The position numbers were made by a program, and so were the translations under genes. This document shows, in pieces, positions 9,360 through 19,545 of a stretch of DNA of 64,000 bases (the stretch's first letter is position 1; every line of letters begins with the position of its first letter). Origin of the DNA: Cycloclasticus sp. symbiont of Bathymodiolus heckerae (lineage in GTDB: Bacteria > Pseudomonadota > Gammaproteobacteria > Methylococcales > Cycloclasticaceae); NCBI GenBank assembly GCA_002101235.1, contig LWTL01000115.1, positions 1 to 64,000 on the forward strand. Reading direction: 5' to 3'. Under the pieces are notes generated by a model. That model saw nothing but the letters and a program-made list of their open reading frames with translations, made no database searches and was not told the origin of the DNA.

Positions 9360-11117
9360 TTAGTCTACATTTACTTGTTTTGAAACACTGTAATGAGTAA
9401 ACACTTGGTTTGTTGCGATGATTTTATCTATTGAGTAATAACTTGTCTTATTATTTGATTTAATAACAATGTCCTCGTTTAAATTCTCAAGAAGCAATGG
9501 GCTGATAATAGCATCGGGTTGGTTAATGGCAGGAATACCTTGTAGAAATATCACAGGCTTGGCGGCTTTTTCTTTATCGTGAAACTTAATGCTTGCGATC
9601 TTTAGTTGGGGTGACATCATTTCAACCCCCACTGAAACATCACCGTTCGTCAGGTTATTCATACGTCGAATGATGGCTAGCTGTAGTGATTGTGTTTTGG
9701 TTTTGATGCCGATAATGTCGCTAGCATTCAATAATGATTTGTTGTCGGAAGATAACGTAAAACGTAACCCTTGCAAGCTAGAGTCATTTATTTCAGCACC
9801 CATTTCCTCGCCTTTTTCACCGAATTTAACAGGTTTCTTTGTTCGCCAAATACTGTTTGAACTGAGTTCGTTTTCCGAAGAGGCTTTGAGCATCTTATTA
9901 ATAGCACTACTACTGTTTATAGCGTTGTGATGATGTCCGCTTGAGTCTATGGGGATTAATTCAAGGTCAGATACGCCAAAACCTATAGGCGTTTTAGATG
10001 GATTAGTTTTTTTGTTATCAGTAGGTGTTTTTTGCTTGTTGACTAAGGCCTTAATAATGCTATCGAAACCGGGGTAAACGAGCACTTCGTCAGACTGGGA
10101 TTGGCGAGATGCTTGCCTGCTTTGAGTGGTGCTCCAGCTAGGTAATAGCATTTGAATGGTTTTCTTTGTTAGCAGAGGCTTACTTGATATTAAAGAAATT
10201 GCACCATGCCTTTCGGGGGCAATAATGTCATCGCTGAGCATATATTGGATTAGACATTCATTATTTAAAAAACGAATATTATTGTTAGATTGTGGAAGCG
10301 CTGATGTATGGGTGATGGCTGATGGCGCGGCCACGTCAACATAGAAATCAAACGAGTCGTCATGGTTATTTGATAAAAGTACGTCTACAGTTTGTTCCGC
10401 TAAAATGGTGTGAATGGTTTCAATTTCTCGTTGTCTGAAACGATTCGTTCTCGCCAAATGAAACAAGTGTATTTTCTTGAATTCATTTTCAGCGCTAGAT
10501 ACCTTTTTCTCGGATAACATAGGGTAAGAAATTTGGTGAAGTTGGAGTTGTTCTGCAAGGCTGAAAAGTGCGTTAACGTAATTCCAAAATTCTGATTCAG
10601 GCGATTTATAAATAAGTGCCTTTAAGAATTGACTGGTGCTAAGAAACTCAAGAGCACGAAATATAACAAGACCCTTTTGTTGGTCCGGAAAAACAGGGGA
10701 GGCACTATCTTCATCGCTTGCTTTTTCTACAGCTAAGAAATCAGAAGAGCAGATAACATCCATATAAACTGAATTAAAGTCACTTAAAACATTGAGTAGT
10801 TCGGAAGATATTTCTGTTTGTTTTGTTGGCAGTGGTAATTTTGCGCCTTCAATGGATCTTTTGCAGCCAGCTAGTAAGCGGCTTAAACAACTCTGTGCTT
10901 CTTCGGCGATGCCAAATTTATCAGCGGCTTGCATATCTGTTGATAACAGTGCTTGTATGGACTCAGAGAATAGACGGTCTGCAACTTTTGGGTTTAAAAC
11001 AGGGAGTTCACTTTCCCAAACTCTATATGCAGCAATAGTTGGTTCAAAGGGTAAAGTTACTTGAGCTTTTAAAATTGAGGGGCTCACCCTATCCGTAAAT
11101 TGTTTTTGTATATCCAT
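9360..11117 (-). CDS. Protein of unknown function upstream of the FimX-like gene, possible PilZ-like C-terminus
   Basis: The start at 11117 (MDIQKQFTDRVSP) is preferred over an upstream ATG because AAGGA lies at a good distance before it; this gives 585 residues. The protein is soluble and largely helical in its first half. The C-terminal part (IIGIKTK...LAIIRRMNNLTNGDVSVGVEMM) looks like the beta-barrel region of a PilZ-type domain, where the wording is often GVVRWLR...VGVELL. Canonical RxxxR and D/NxSxxG motifs are not evident. It ends 32 bases before fimX and is probably co-transcribed with it, which suggests a shared role in c-di-GMP or pilus control. Confidence 0.55.
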   Translation of the reverse strand: MDIQKQFTDRVSPSILKAQVTLPFEPTIAAYRVWESELPVLNPKVADRLFSESIQALLSTDMQAADKFGIAEEAQSCLSRLLAGCKRSIEGAKLPLPTKQTEISSELLNVLSDFNSVYMDVICSSDFLAVEKASDEDSASPVFPDQQKGLVIFRALEFLSTSQFLKALIYKSPESEFWNYVNALFSLAEQLQLHQISYPMLSEKKVSSAENEFKKIHLFHLARTNRFRQREIETIHTILAEQTVDVLLSNNHDDSFDFYVDVAAPSAITHTSALPQSNNNIRFLNNECLIQYMLSDDIIAPERHGAISLISSKPLLTKKTIQMLLPSWSTTQSRQASRQSQSDEVLVYPGFDSIIKALVNKQKTPTDNKKTNPSKTPIGFGVSDLELIPIDSSGHHHNAINSSSAINKMLKASSENELSSNSIWRTKKPVKFGEKGEEMGAEINDSSLQGLRFTLSSDNKSLLNASDIIGIKTKTQSLQLAIIRRMNNLTNGDVSVGVEMMSPQLKIASIKFHDKEKAAKPVIFLQGIPAINQPDAIISPLLLENLNEDIVIKSNNKTSYYSIDKIIATNQVFTHYSVSKQVNVD

Positions 11118-11217
11118 AATACGTGTCCTTGCTGTTTTTATGCAAAATGCGAGCATAAAGTTTAAATTCAAATCCGTTTGTTTAATTATGCGCCTTATTT
11201 TTTCAAATGTTAATGGC

Positions 11218-12252
11218 TTATAAGTTTAGTTGTAATAGGGTTTTATTTGGCTCACCTGCTTCTTCATGAACAAGCTTTGGTACTAAGTAGCCGGGGAGTT
11301 TTGTCTGAACCAGCGCATATACTTTTTTAGCATGCTGTAGGGTCGAGTCAAAATGTAAGGCGCCATTAACTTTATCGAGCAAGTGCAAATAGTAAGGCAA
11401 AGTATGGCATTCAAATAAGCGATTACTTAATTTTATGAGGGTGTCAGCATGGTCGTTTACGCCTTTTAATAAAACAGTTTGGTTCAGCAGGGTAACGTTT
11501 ATATCCTTTAATGAGGCGAGGGCTTCATATACGTCTGTGTTTAGCTCGTTAGGATGGTTTGCGTGGATAACCATAATGACTTTTTGGTTTACTGATGCCA
11601 GTGTGTTAAGTAGTTGATCGGTGATACGACTGGGTAAAACGATAGGCAGGCGCGTATGAATGCGTATACGTTCAATTTGTGTATTGCTGGATAAAAATTC
11701 AAATAAGCGACTCAATTTTGTGTCATTCAATGTTAATGGGTCGCCGCCGCTTAGAATAACTTCGTTGACGTCCGGGTTTTTAGATAAATACTCTTTAATG
11801 CTGTCAATTTTTGATGGATGAGCGCTATTGTTGGAATATGGGAATTCGCGGCGAAAGCAATAGCGACAATGAATGGCGCAGGCCCCAGTGGTGATAAGTA
11901 AAACGCGGCCGTGATATTTATGGATAAGGCCGGGTGAAACGCTAGCGTTGGCATCACCAACGGGGTCGCTTAAATATTGAGGGTGACTAGTTAGTTCATC
12001 AGGGTGCGGAAGAACTTGGCGAAGCAAAGGGTCGTTCCAGTCAGCCTTTTTAATCCGCTCAGCGTAGCTTAAAGTAACGAGTAAGGGAAAGTCTTGTGCT
12101 GCGTTATAGTAATCATCTAGCCTGTCTGTTTTAAGTTCCAAGAAAGCTAATAGCTCATTAACATCTGTAAAGGCAGATTGAAGTTCTTGTTGCCAACTTG
12201 GAATGGCAGAATTTTTTGCTACGTTCATCATGTTAGCCATTATAATAAGCAT
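11218..12252 (-). CDS. epmB: EF-P beta-lysylation enzyme EpmB (lysine 2,3-aminomutase-like)
   Basis: This 344-residue radical SAM protein converts (S)-alpha-lysine to (R)-beta-lysine for the modification of elongation factor P. The iron-sulfur motif is CAIHCRYC near residue 122, followed by FRREFPY, EVILSGGDPL, the RIHTRLPIVLPSRI block and a PLP lysine region toward the end (LLDKVNGALHF). Alternative starts lie four codons (MANMMNV) or seven codons (MNVAKN) downstream; no ribosome site decides. It is divergent from efp, with overlapping upstream sequences, and epmA follows efp, so the whole pathway except EpmC is at one locus. Confidence 0.93.
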   Translation of the reverse strand: MLIIMANMMNVAKNSAIPSWQQELQSAFTDVNELLAFLELKTDRLDDYYNAAQDFPLLVTLSYAERIKKADWNDPLLRQVLPHPDELTSHPQYLSDPVGDANASVSPGLIHKYHGRVLLITTGACAIHCRYCFRREFPYSNNSAHPSKIDSIKEYLSKNPDVNEVILSGGDPLTLNDTKLSRLFEFLSSNTQIERIRIHTRLPIVLPSRITDQLLNTLASVNQKVIMVIHANHPNELNTDVYEALASLKDINVTLLNQTVLLKGVNDHADTLIKLSNRLFECHTLPYYLHLLDKVNGALHFDSTLQHAKKVYALVQTKLPGYLVPKLVHEEAGEPNKTLLQLNL

Positions 12253-12306
12253 TAAACAAAACGTATGCCCTTTGGGCGCAAACTTAACACATTAACGAGA
12301 AATTAC

Positions 12307-12876
12307 ATGGGAACTTACAATACAAGTGAATTCAAATCGGGGTTGAAAATAATGTTTGATAACTCACCGTGCACAATTGTTGAAAACGAATTTGTTAGAC
12401 CGGGTAAAGGCCCGGCTTTTAGCCGGGTTAAAATTCGTAACTTAAAGACAGGCCGAGTGATTGATAAAACATTCAAATCAGGTGAGACAGTTGAAGCCGC
12501 GGATGTGATGGAAACAGACATGTCGTACTTATATAGTGATGGTGAATTCTGGCACTTTATGGATGATGAAACCTTTGAGCAAGTATCGGGTGATAAAACA
12601 GCCGTTGGTGATGCCGCTAAGTGGATTAAAGAGCAAGATAAGTGCACGGTTACTTTATGGAATGGTTCGCCCTTGCTGGTTGCAGCGCCAAACTTTGTTG
12701 AGCTTGCAGTAGCCGATACAGATCCAGGTTTAAAAGGTGATACGTCTGGGGGCGGTGGTAAACCCGCCACTTTGGAAACAGGTGCTGTTGTTCGTGTGCC
12801 GTTATTTGTTCAAATTGGTGAAGTGATTAAAGTCGATACACGTACAGGTGAATATTCAGCTAGAGTTAAAAGCTAA
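12307..12876 (+). CDS. efp: Elongation factor P
   Basis: The start at 12307 ([14 protein letters not shown]) matches the known N-terminus of EF-P and gives 189 residues, the usual length. A longer in-frame start exists at 12265 but adds residues foreign to the family. Lys34 in the PGKGPAF loop is the residue beta-lysylated by EpmA/EpmB. Other family blocks are [32 protein letters not shown] and [23 protein letters not shown] relieves ribosome stalling at polyproline. epmA follows six bases after the stop. Confidence 0.97.
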   Translation: MGTYNTSEFKSGLKIMFDNSPCTIVENEFVRPGKGPAFSRVKIRNLKTGRVIDKTFKSGETVEAADVMETDMSYLYSDGEFWHFMDDETFEQVSGDKTAVGDAAKWIKEQDKCTVTLWNGSPLLVAAPNFVELAVADTDPGLKGDTSGGGGKPATLETGAVVRVPLFVQIGEVIKVDTRTGEYSARVKS

Positions 12877-12882
12877 CCGTAC

Positions 12883-13869
12883 ATGGCTAAACAAGGTACT
12901 ACACCGTGGCCGCCGACTTGTTCGGCGGCTTTGTTGCATAAAAGGGCAGAGCTTTACCAAACGATACGGACATTCTTTGTAGAAAAATCCGTGCTTGAGG
13001 TGGATACGCCAGTGCTATCGTCGGCTGCGAGTTGCGATGTGAATTTAGACAGCTTTTCCACAAAGTTGATGAAAAACGCACAAAGCGAACGTCTGTTGTA
13101 TTTGCAAACCTCTCCAGAATTTGCAATGAAACGCTTATTGGCTTCAGGTTCGGGATCCATTTATCAAATTGCTAAATCGTTTAGACAAGGAGAAAGCGGG
13201 CGATTTCATAACCCGGAATTTACGTTACTCGAATGGTATAGAGTGGGGTTTGCCGTAGCGGATTTAATTGAAGAAATGGTTGAACTGTTGATGCTGTGCT
13301 TTAACGAAAACTTAGCTTTTAGAACAGTGACGTATCAGCAATTATTTCAACAACACACGGGGATTAACCCACACGAAACAAGTCAAGAAGCGTTAATGCA
13401 ATACGCTACAGCGCAGGGTAATCCCGAGGCAGCAAGTATTTGTGGCGATAGTGTTTCGAATGGCTTGGATTATGTCTTTAGCCAATACATTCAGCCGGGT
13501 TTAAAGAAAAACTTGGTTTACTTTGTTATTGATTACCCCGCCTGTATGGCGATGCTGGCTAAGTTAAGTAACACTACTCCACAAAAGGCTAAACGGTTTG
13601 AAGTGTATTTTAATAGCGTAGAACTGGCCAATGGTTATGAAGAGTTAACCGATTCGGTTGAACAAAAAAATCGTTTTAGTGATGAACTAAGAGAACGTAA
13701 GAAAGAAGGGCTTGACGGCGTGCCGATGGATCAAAACTTATTAGCAGCGTTAGAGGAAGGCTTGCCTCAATGTTCAGGTGTTGCCTTAGGTTTAGATCGC
13801 TTGTTAATGCTAATGACAGCATCAAAGAGTATTGATGATGTCATGGCATTCCCTATTGATCGCGCGTAA
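12883..13869 (+). CDS. epmA: EF-P--(R)-beta-lysine ligase EpmA (GenX/PoxA/YjeA)
   Basis: This 328-residue class II lysyl-tRNA-synthetase paralogue has the catalytic core but no anticodon-binding domain. Visible blocks are the motif 2 region (SFRQGESGRFHNPEFTLLEWYR near residue 99) and motif 3 (GVALGLDRLLMLM near residue 303). It activates beta-lysine and attaches it to Lys34 of EF-P. It is immediately downstream of efp and almost certainly co-transcribed and functionally coupled with it. Confidence 0.95.
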   Translation: MAKQGTTPWPPTCSAALLHKRAELYQTIRTFFVEKSVLEVDTPVLSSAASCDVNLDSFSTKLMKNAQSERLLYLQTSPEFAMKRLLASGSGSIYQIAKSFRQGESGRFHNPEFTLLEWYRVGFAVADLIEEMVELLMLCFNENLAFRTVTYQQLFQQHTGINPHETSQEALMQYATAQGNPEAASICGDSVSNGLDYVFSQYIQPGLKKNLVYFVIDYPACMAMLAKLSNTTPQKAKRFEVYFNSVELANGYEELTDSVEQKNRFSDELRERKKEGLDGVPMDQNLLAALEEGLPQCSGVALGLDRLLMLMTASKSIDDVMAFPIDRA

Positions 13870-13907
13870 TTTTTACGTGTCCCGTTAAGCCTTAAGTTGT
13901 CAACGAG

Positions 13908-14762
13908 CTATTTTTTCTTAGTTATCTTTCCAATAACTTGGCCTAGTCGAACGGCATCACCAGCGGCAAGTTCTTCGGCCCATTCCACGTTGTCTTTTCC
14001 ATATAATAAAACAACGGTTGAGCCCATATTGAAACGCGCCATTTCATCGTTCTTTTTGTATTTCAGTTTTTTGTCACTGTAAGTCCAGCTGCGAACTTGG
14101 TTGTGGCGTGGTGGTGTTACTTCGCCATACCATACGGTTTCAATGCTAGAAACAAAGATAGCGCCAACCATTACCATGGCCATAGGGCCGGCAGGGGTAT
14201 CAAAGAAAGCAATCACACGTTCGTTACGTGCAAACAACTCGTCAATTGCGGCAACAGTGGTTTGATTTACACTGAATAATTCACCCGGCACATGTACCAT
14301 TTTTTTCAACGTTCCGCCAATAGGGAAGTGAATTCGATGGTAGTCTTTAGGTGATAAGTAAATGGTAGTGAATTGACCGTCTTCAAATTCTTCGGTTAGC
14401 GCATCGTTACCTAATAAAGCAGACAAGTTGAAGGACTTACCTTTCGCTTGAAAAACCTCGCCGTTTTCAATGCTGCCGATTTGGCTTATTTCACCATCGA
14501 CAGGGCACGATATGGTCGTACGGCCACGTTCTAGTGGGCGTACATCTTCACGTAACTCACGGGTAAAAAATGCATTAAATGTTTCATAAGCTTCAGGGTT
14601 AGGTTCAACCGCTTCGGACATATCAACACCAAACTGCTTAATAATGGTTTTGATAATGATGTTTTTCACCCACGGTGTTTTACAACGCGCCAGTTTGTGC
14701 ATTAAGGCGGATAAGCCATGTTGCGGGAGGATGTGTTGTAAAAGGATGAAAAGTTTAGCCAT
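13908..14762 (-). CDS. psd: Phosphatidylserine decarboxylase proenzyme
   Basis: The 284-residue proenzyme makes phosphatidylethanolamine at the inner membrane. FNAFFTRELREDVRP near residue 62 and CPVDGEISQIG near residue 85 are family blocks. YHRIHFPIGG and HVPGELFSVN contain catalytic histidines. MGSTVVLL supplies the Gly247-Ser248 self-cleavage site that generates the pyruvoyl prosthetic group. Length is typical for the bacterial short form. It converges on epmA. Confidence 0.96.
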   Translation of the reverse strand: MAKLFILLQHILPQHGLSALMHKLARCKTPWVKNIIIKTIIKQFGVDMSEAVEPNPEAYETFNAFFTRELREDVRPLERGRTTISCPVDGEISQIGSIENGEVFQAKGKSFNLSALLGNDALTEEFEDGQFTTIYLSPKDYHRIHFPIGGTLKKMVHVPGELFSVNQTTVAAIDELFARNERVIAFFDTPAGPMAMVMVGAIFVSSIETVWYGEVTPPRHNQVRSWTYSDKKLKYKKNDEMARFNMGSTVVLLYGKDNVEWAEELAAGDAVRLGQVIGKITKKK

Positions 14763-14872
14763 TGTTTTAACCTGATTGATTTTCCTTTATTAAAAGGATG
14801 GGTTTTAGTAAACGGGGCGGTTAAAGCCCCGTTAATTTAGTTTTACACCTAAACTTAATAGGGTGTAGGTTT

Positions 14873-16051
14873 TTAGAAGCTTGCTTTTTGTGCAGCAGGT
14901 AATGCTACGCCTGTCTTAATGTCCGCACCCATGTCGCTTAAAATAGACTCTAAAGAGGCTAAGCAAAACATGACATTGCTGGCAGAGGCTGAGTGGCCCA
15001 TTAAGCCAATTCGCCAAACTTTACCGGCCAATGAACCAAGTCCTGCGCCAATTTCTAAGTCGTATTCGTTGAGTAAACGTTTGCGCACTAATGCCTCATC
15101 TACGCCTTGCGGAATAATGACGGCATTGAGTTGTGATAAACGAGAGTCTTCTGGCACGATGAAACCGATACCCATCGCTTCAAGCCCTGCTTTTAACGCG
15201 TTGTGTAAACGACTGTGACGAGCCCACGCATTTTCTAAGCCTTCTTCTTGCAACATCAGTAAGGATTCATGCAAGGCATATAAACTGTTAACAGGAGCGG
15301 TGTGGTGATACGAACGGCCGCCATCGCTGCCCCAGTAACCCATCACAAGGTTTAAATCTAAGAACCAGCTTTGTACAGGCTGTTTACGTTGTTTGATACG
15401 CTCTTGTGCGCGTTTGCTAAAGCTAACAGGCGATAAACCCGGTACACACGACAAGCATTTTTGTGTGCCTGAATAAATGGCATCAATACCCCAGTCATCC
15501 ACGCGTAGTTCGCAGCCGCCGAGTGATGTCACAGCATCAACAAGTGATAAGCAATCGTATTTTTGTGCTAATGCACACAGTGTTTGAGCGTCAGATACTG
15601 CGCCGGTTGAAGTTTCAGCATGAACAAACGCTAAAATAGACGCTTCAGGGTGTGCTTTTAACGCGTCTTCTACTTTTTGAGTATCAACGGCTTTGCCCCA
15701 TTCGTCTTCCACCATAATGGCGATAGCGCCACAGCGTTCAACGTTTTCTTTCATGCGACCACCGAATACACCGTTTTGGCATACGATCACGGTATCACCA
15801 GCTTCTAATAAATTAGCGAAGCATGTTTCCATACCGGCAGAACCGGGTGCTGAAACAGGGAAGGTGAGTTCGTTTTTAGTTTGAAACGCATACTGAAGCA
15901 TGGTTTTTACTTCGTCCATCATCAAGCCAAAGCTTGGGTCTAAATGACCAATCGTTGGGCGCGCTAATGCAGATAAAATACGCGGGTGTACATCAGAAGG
16001 GCCGGGGCCCATAAGCGTACGAACAGGAGGGTTGAATGTTGTTATTGTCAT
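14873..16051 (-). CDS. Class V aminotransferase, alanine/serine-glyoxylate aminotransferase family
   Basis: Starting at 16051 (MTITTFNPPVRTLMGPGPSD), after an AAGGA ribosome site and four bases past the ppsA stop, gives 392 residues. The PLP lysine is in YSGTQKCLSCVPG near residue 190, and VDAVTSLGG holds the cofactor-binding aspartate. GPGPSDVHPRIL and the SGTQK motif are typical of alanine-glyoxylate and serine-glyoxylate aminotransferases. Position behind ppsA suggests joint expression, perhaps with C2/C3 (glyoxylate or serine) metabolism. Substrate preference cannot be read from sequence alone. Confidence 0.85.
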   Translation of the reverse strand: MTITTFNPPVRTLMGPGPSDVHPRILSALARPTIGHLDPSFGLMMDEVKTMLQYAFQTKNELTFPVSAPGSAGMETCFANLLEAGDTVIVCQNGVFGGRMKENVERCGAIAIMVEDEWGKAVDTQKVEDALKAHPEASILAFVHAETSTGAVSDAQTLCALAQKYDCLSLVDAVTSLGGCELRVDDWGIDAIYSGTQKCLSCVPGLSPVSFSKRAQERIKQRKQPVQSWFLDLNLVMGYWGSDGGRSYHHTAPVNSLYALHESLLMLQEEGLENAWARHSRLHNALKAGLEAMGIGFIVPEDSRLSQLNAVIIPQGVDEALVRKRLLNEYDLEIGAGLGSLAGKVWRIGLMGHSASASNVMFCLASLESILSDMGADIKTGVALPAAQKASF

Positions 16052-16055
16052 TTTC

Positions 16056-18431
16056 TTATCCTTCAATTTTTTGGCCAGCCATAAACATCCATGTCTCAAT
16101 CACGGTGTCTGGGTTTAGCGATACGCTTTCAATACCTTCTTCCATTAACCATTTAGCTAAATCAGGATGGTCAGAAGGGCCTTGGCCGCAAATGCCAATG
16201 TACTTGTTTTGTTTAATACACGCTTGGATTGCCATGGACAATAATTTCTTAATCGCAGGGTCGCGTTCGTCAAACAAATGAGCAATTAGCGCGGAATCAC
16301 GATCAAGCCCAAGTGTTAACTGTGTTAAATCGTTAGAACCAATAGAGAAGCCATCAAAGTATTCTAAGAACTCTTCAGCCATTAACGCATTTGAAGGCAG
16401 TTCGCACATCATGATCAATTTAAGACCATTCTTACCACGTTCAATGCCATTTTCTTTCAGTAACTCGGTGACTTGTCTTGCTTCGTCCAATGTGCGGACG
16501 AAAGGAATCATCACCCAAACATTGGTTAAGCCCATTTCATCACGCACGTATTTAAGCGCTTCACACTCCATGTCGAAACATTCGCGGAATGAATCAGAAA
16601 TGTAACGAGATGCACCTCTGAAACCAATCATTGGGTTTTCTTCTTCTGGCTCGTAACGGTCGCCACCAATGAGGTTAGCGTATTCGTTCGATTTAAAATC
16701 GGACATACGTACGATCACGGACTTAGGTGAGAAGGCCGCGGCGATAGTTGAAATACCTTCAACTAAACGTTTAATGTAATAGTCTTTAGGGCTGTTGTAG
16801 CAAGAAATACGTTTGCTGATTACGTCTTGTAAATTAGACGGTAGTTTGTCAAATTCAAGTAATGCTTTAGGGTGAATGCCAATCATACGGTTGATGATGA
16901 ATTCTAAACGCGCTAAGCCAACGCCTTCGTGTGGAAGGGATGCAAAGTCAAAAGCACGATCGGGGTTGCCCACGTTCATCATGATTTTCACAGGAATTTC
17001 AGGCATGGAATCCAAGTTGATTTTATTGATTTCGAAATCCAATAAGCCTTCGTAAATAAAACCAGTATCGCCTTCAGCGCAAGACACGGTGATTTCAGTA
17101 TCTTGTGAAATATGATCCGTTGCGTCGCCACAGCCTACAACAGCAGGAATGCCTAATTCGCGCGCAATAATCGCTGCGTGGCACGTTCTGCCGCCACGGT
17201 TAGTAACAATCGCTGAAGCACGTTTCATGATCGGTTCCCAATCTGGATCAGTCATGTCGGTTACCAATACGTCACCTTCTTGAACTTCATCCATCTGTGC
17301 AATGCTATCGATAACACGAGCAGGGCCAGAACCAATTTTTTGACCAATACTACGGCCTTCAACAAGTACGTTGGCTGTTTCGTTTAATGAGTAACGTTCA
17401 ATTTCTTTGCCAGCGCGGCTTTGAACAGTTTCTGGACGCGCTTGTACGATGTACAACTGGCCGTCTAAGCCATCTTTAGCCCATTCAATATCCATAGGGC
17501 GCTCATAATGTTTCTCAATTGTGATGGCGATTTCAGACAGTTTTTCAATTTCAGCATCGGTCAGTGAATAAACAAGGCGCGTTGCAGGGTCGGTATCAAT
17601 AACTTTGACAGGTTCTTTAGCGTCCGGTGCATCGTCGTAAACCATCTTGATGAGTTTACTGCCTAAATTACGGCGCAAAATAGCAGGGCGGCCAGCTTCT
17701 AAAGTAGGTTTGTGTACATAAAATTCATCGGGGTTAACCGCGCCTTGTACAACCATTTCACCCAAGCCGTAGCTGGATGTAATGAAAACAGCATCGCGGA
17801 AACCAGATTCAGTATCCAGTGTGAACAGTACGCCAGATGCGCTAATGTCACTACGTACCATACGTTGAATACCCGCAGACAAAGCGACTTCGCTGTGCTC
17901 AAAACCTTGGTGAACACGGTATGAAATAGCACGGTCGTTATACAACGATGCAAAGACTTCTTTGATTGAATGAATAACGTTTTCAATGCCATCAACGTTT
18001 AAGAACGTTTCTTGTTGCCCAGCGAATGATGCATCCGGTAAATCTTCAGCGGTCGCAGAAGAGCGAACAGCCACAGAAAATTCACTTTTCGCGTCAGCCT
18101 GCATTTTTGCATAGGCTTCTCTAATGGCTGCTTCAAGTTCTGGTTGGAAAGGGGTGTCAATTACCCACTGTCTGATCTCTTTGCCAACAACGGCTAAGGT
18201 ATTCACGTCTTCAACATCAAGCACGCTAAGTTTGGCGTTAATGCGGTCATCAATGCCGCTTTGAGATAAAAACTCTCTAAAAGCCGTTGCAGTGGTTGCA
18301 AATCCGCCGGGAACATCGACACCAACGGATGCTAAGTTGCTAATCATTTCACCTAAAGAAGCATTTTTACCACCTACATGCTCCACGTCATCCATGCCTG
18401 TTGAATCTAGCCAAACGATGTATTCTTTCAA
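16056..18431 (-). CDS. ppsA: Phosphoenolpyruvate synthase
   Basis: The 791-residue enzyme converts pyruvate and ATP to PEP, AMP and phosphate in gluconeogenesis. The domain order is the N-terminal ATP-grasp domain ([10 protein letters not shown] near residue 20, [20 protein letters not shown] near residue 124), the central phosphohistidine domain ([21 protein letters not shown] near residue 415) and the C-terminal PEP-binding barrel ([18 protein letters not shown] near residue 715, [11 protein letters not shown]). Length is normal. It is divergent from ppsR, its regulator, and followed closely by the aminotransferase gene. Confidence 0.97.
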   Translation of the reverse strand: MKEYIVWLDSTGMDDVEHVGGKNASLGEMISNLASVGVDVPGGFATTATAFREFLSQSGIDDRINAKLSVLDVEDVNTLAVVGKEIRQWVIDTPFQPELEAAIREAYAKMQADAKSEFSVAVRSSATAEDLPDASFAGQQETFLNVDGIENVIHSIKEVFASLYNDRAISYRVHQGFEHSEVALSAGIQRMVRSDISASGVLFTLDTESGFRDAVFITSSYGLGEMVVQGAVNPDEFYVHKPTLEAGRPAILRRNLGSKLIKMVYDDAPDAKEPVKVIDTDPATRLVYSLTDAEIEKLSEIAITIEKHYERPMDIEWAKDGLDGQLYIVQARPETVQSRAGKEIERYSLNETANVLVEGRSIGQKIGSGPARVIDSIAQMDEVQEGDVLVTDMTDPDWEPIMKRASAIVTNRGGRTCHAAIIARELGIPAVVGCGDATDHISQDTEITVSCAEGDTGFIYEGLLDFEINKINLDSMPEIPVKIMMNVGNPDRAFDFASLPHEGVGLARLEFIINRMIGIHPKALLEFDKLPSNLQDVISKRISCYNSPKDYYIKRLVEGISTIAAAFSPKSVIVRMSDFKSNEYANLIGGDRYEPEEENPMIGFRGASRYISDSFRECFDMECEALKYVRDEMGLTNVWVMIPFVRTLDEARQVTELLKENGIERGKNGLKLIMMCELPSNALMAEEFLEYFDGFSIGSNDLTQLTLGLDRDSALIAHLFDERDPAIKKLLSMAIQACIKQNKYIGICGQGPSDHPDLAKWLMEEGIESVSLNPDTVIETWMFMAGQKIEG

Positions 18432-18568
18432 CTTAGTACCCTCAAAATTAGTTTAAAATTGCATTGTCCTCACAGAGGATTAAATTTTATCGGAAGTGGA
18501 ATTAAATGACTTTTCGTTTAATTCGACCTCAATCAGGCATTTTAACAAAAAAACACCCCTTATATATA

Positions 18569-19378
18569 ATGAAAATAAGAACTATATTTTTTGTCTCGGA
18601 TAGGACGGCGATTACGGCTGAAACATTGGGTAATAGCCTGATGACTCAATTTAATGGTGTAGAACGCGATAGGCATGTTATTCCGTTTGTGGATACGGAA
18701 GCGCGAGCATTAGCGTTGAAGAAAAGAATCAACGATTCTTATACCGTTAATGAAGGTCGGCCATTGGTTTTTAGTACATTTACAGATGATAGTTTACGTG
18801 AGATAGTCGCTGAAAGTGGTTGTATATTCTATGATTTATTTAACGATTACATCTCAAGAATGGAACGAGACTTACGACAAGAGTCGTCCCATGAAATGGG
18901 GAAAAGCCATGGTGTGGTTGATAAAAACTCTTATGAGTCTCGTATGCGAGCGGTTAACTACGCTCTAGTAAATGACGATGGTGCATGCTTGGAACATTAC
19001 CAGCAAGCCGATGTTATTTTGGTTGGCGTGTCACGTACCGGTAAAACGCCTACATCATTATTTCTTGCGCTTCAGTACGGTGTGTTTGTAGCAAACTTCC
19101 CCATAACGGACAGCGATTTAGATAATTGCAGTTTACCGCGCGCTATTAAACCTTATAAAAAGAAGCTGTTTGGTTTAACGATTGGTGCTGAACAGTTAAG
19201 CCGCATTCGTGAGGAACGTCGACCGGGCAGTCCTTACGCATCGCTAAGAACGTGTCAGCGAGAAGTGTCGCAAGTAGAAGAATTATTTCAATTAGAAAAC
19301 ATTCCGTTCCTTAACGTAACGGCTATTTCTATTGAGGAGATAGCGGCGCAGATTCGCTTAACGCTTGGTTTTGATTGA
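18569..19378 (+). CDS. ppsR: PEP synthase regulatory protein (bifunctional kinase/pyrophosphorylase, DUF299)
   Basis: The start at 18569 (MKIRTIFFVSDRTAITAETLG) matches the family N-terminus and gives 269 residues; an earlier ATG at 18506 adds 21 residues with no counterpart in relatives. The P-loop GVSRTGKTPTSLFLALQYG near residue 154 and REERRPGSPYASLRTC are signatures. The protein inactivates PpsA by ADP-dependent phosphorylation and reactivates it by phosphorolysis. Divergent pairing with ppsA supports the assignment. Confidence 0.94.
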   Translation: MKIRTIFFVSDRTAITAETLGNSLMTQFNGVERDRHVIPFVDTEARALALKKRINDSYTVNEGRPLVFSTFTDDSLREIVAESGCIFYDLFNDYISRMERDLRQESSHEMGKSHGVVDKNSYESRMRAVNYALVNDDGACLEHYQQADVILVGVSRTGKTPTSLFLALQYGVFVANFPITDSDLDNCSLPRAIKPYKKKLFGLTIGAEQLSRIREERRPGSPYASLRTCQREVSQVEELFQLENIPFLNVTAISIEEIAAQIRLTLGFD

Positions 19379-19545
19379 GTTCAGCACTAAATAGCGTTTA
19401 CATAACGCAGTGATGAGAAGAGTTTTTTCATTTAAGCGAACTATACTGACTAAGTAGTCATTTTATTTTTAACTTAAAGATTGCGAGTGGTGGTAATACC
19501 TCTTATCATCCGCGCCTCTTAAATCGTACGGTAGGTAGTAAGTCT

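Noticed and set aside
12265..12306. Upstream in-frame extension of efp
   Set aside because: The family start MxTYxxxxFKxGLK lies at 12307; the extra 14 residues have no counterpart.
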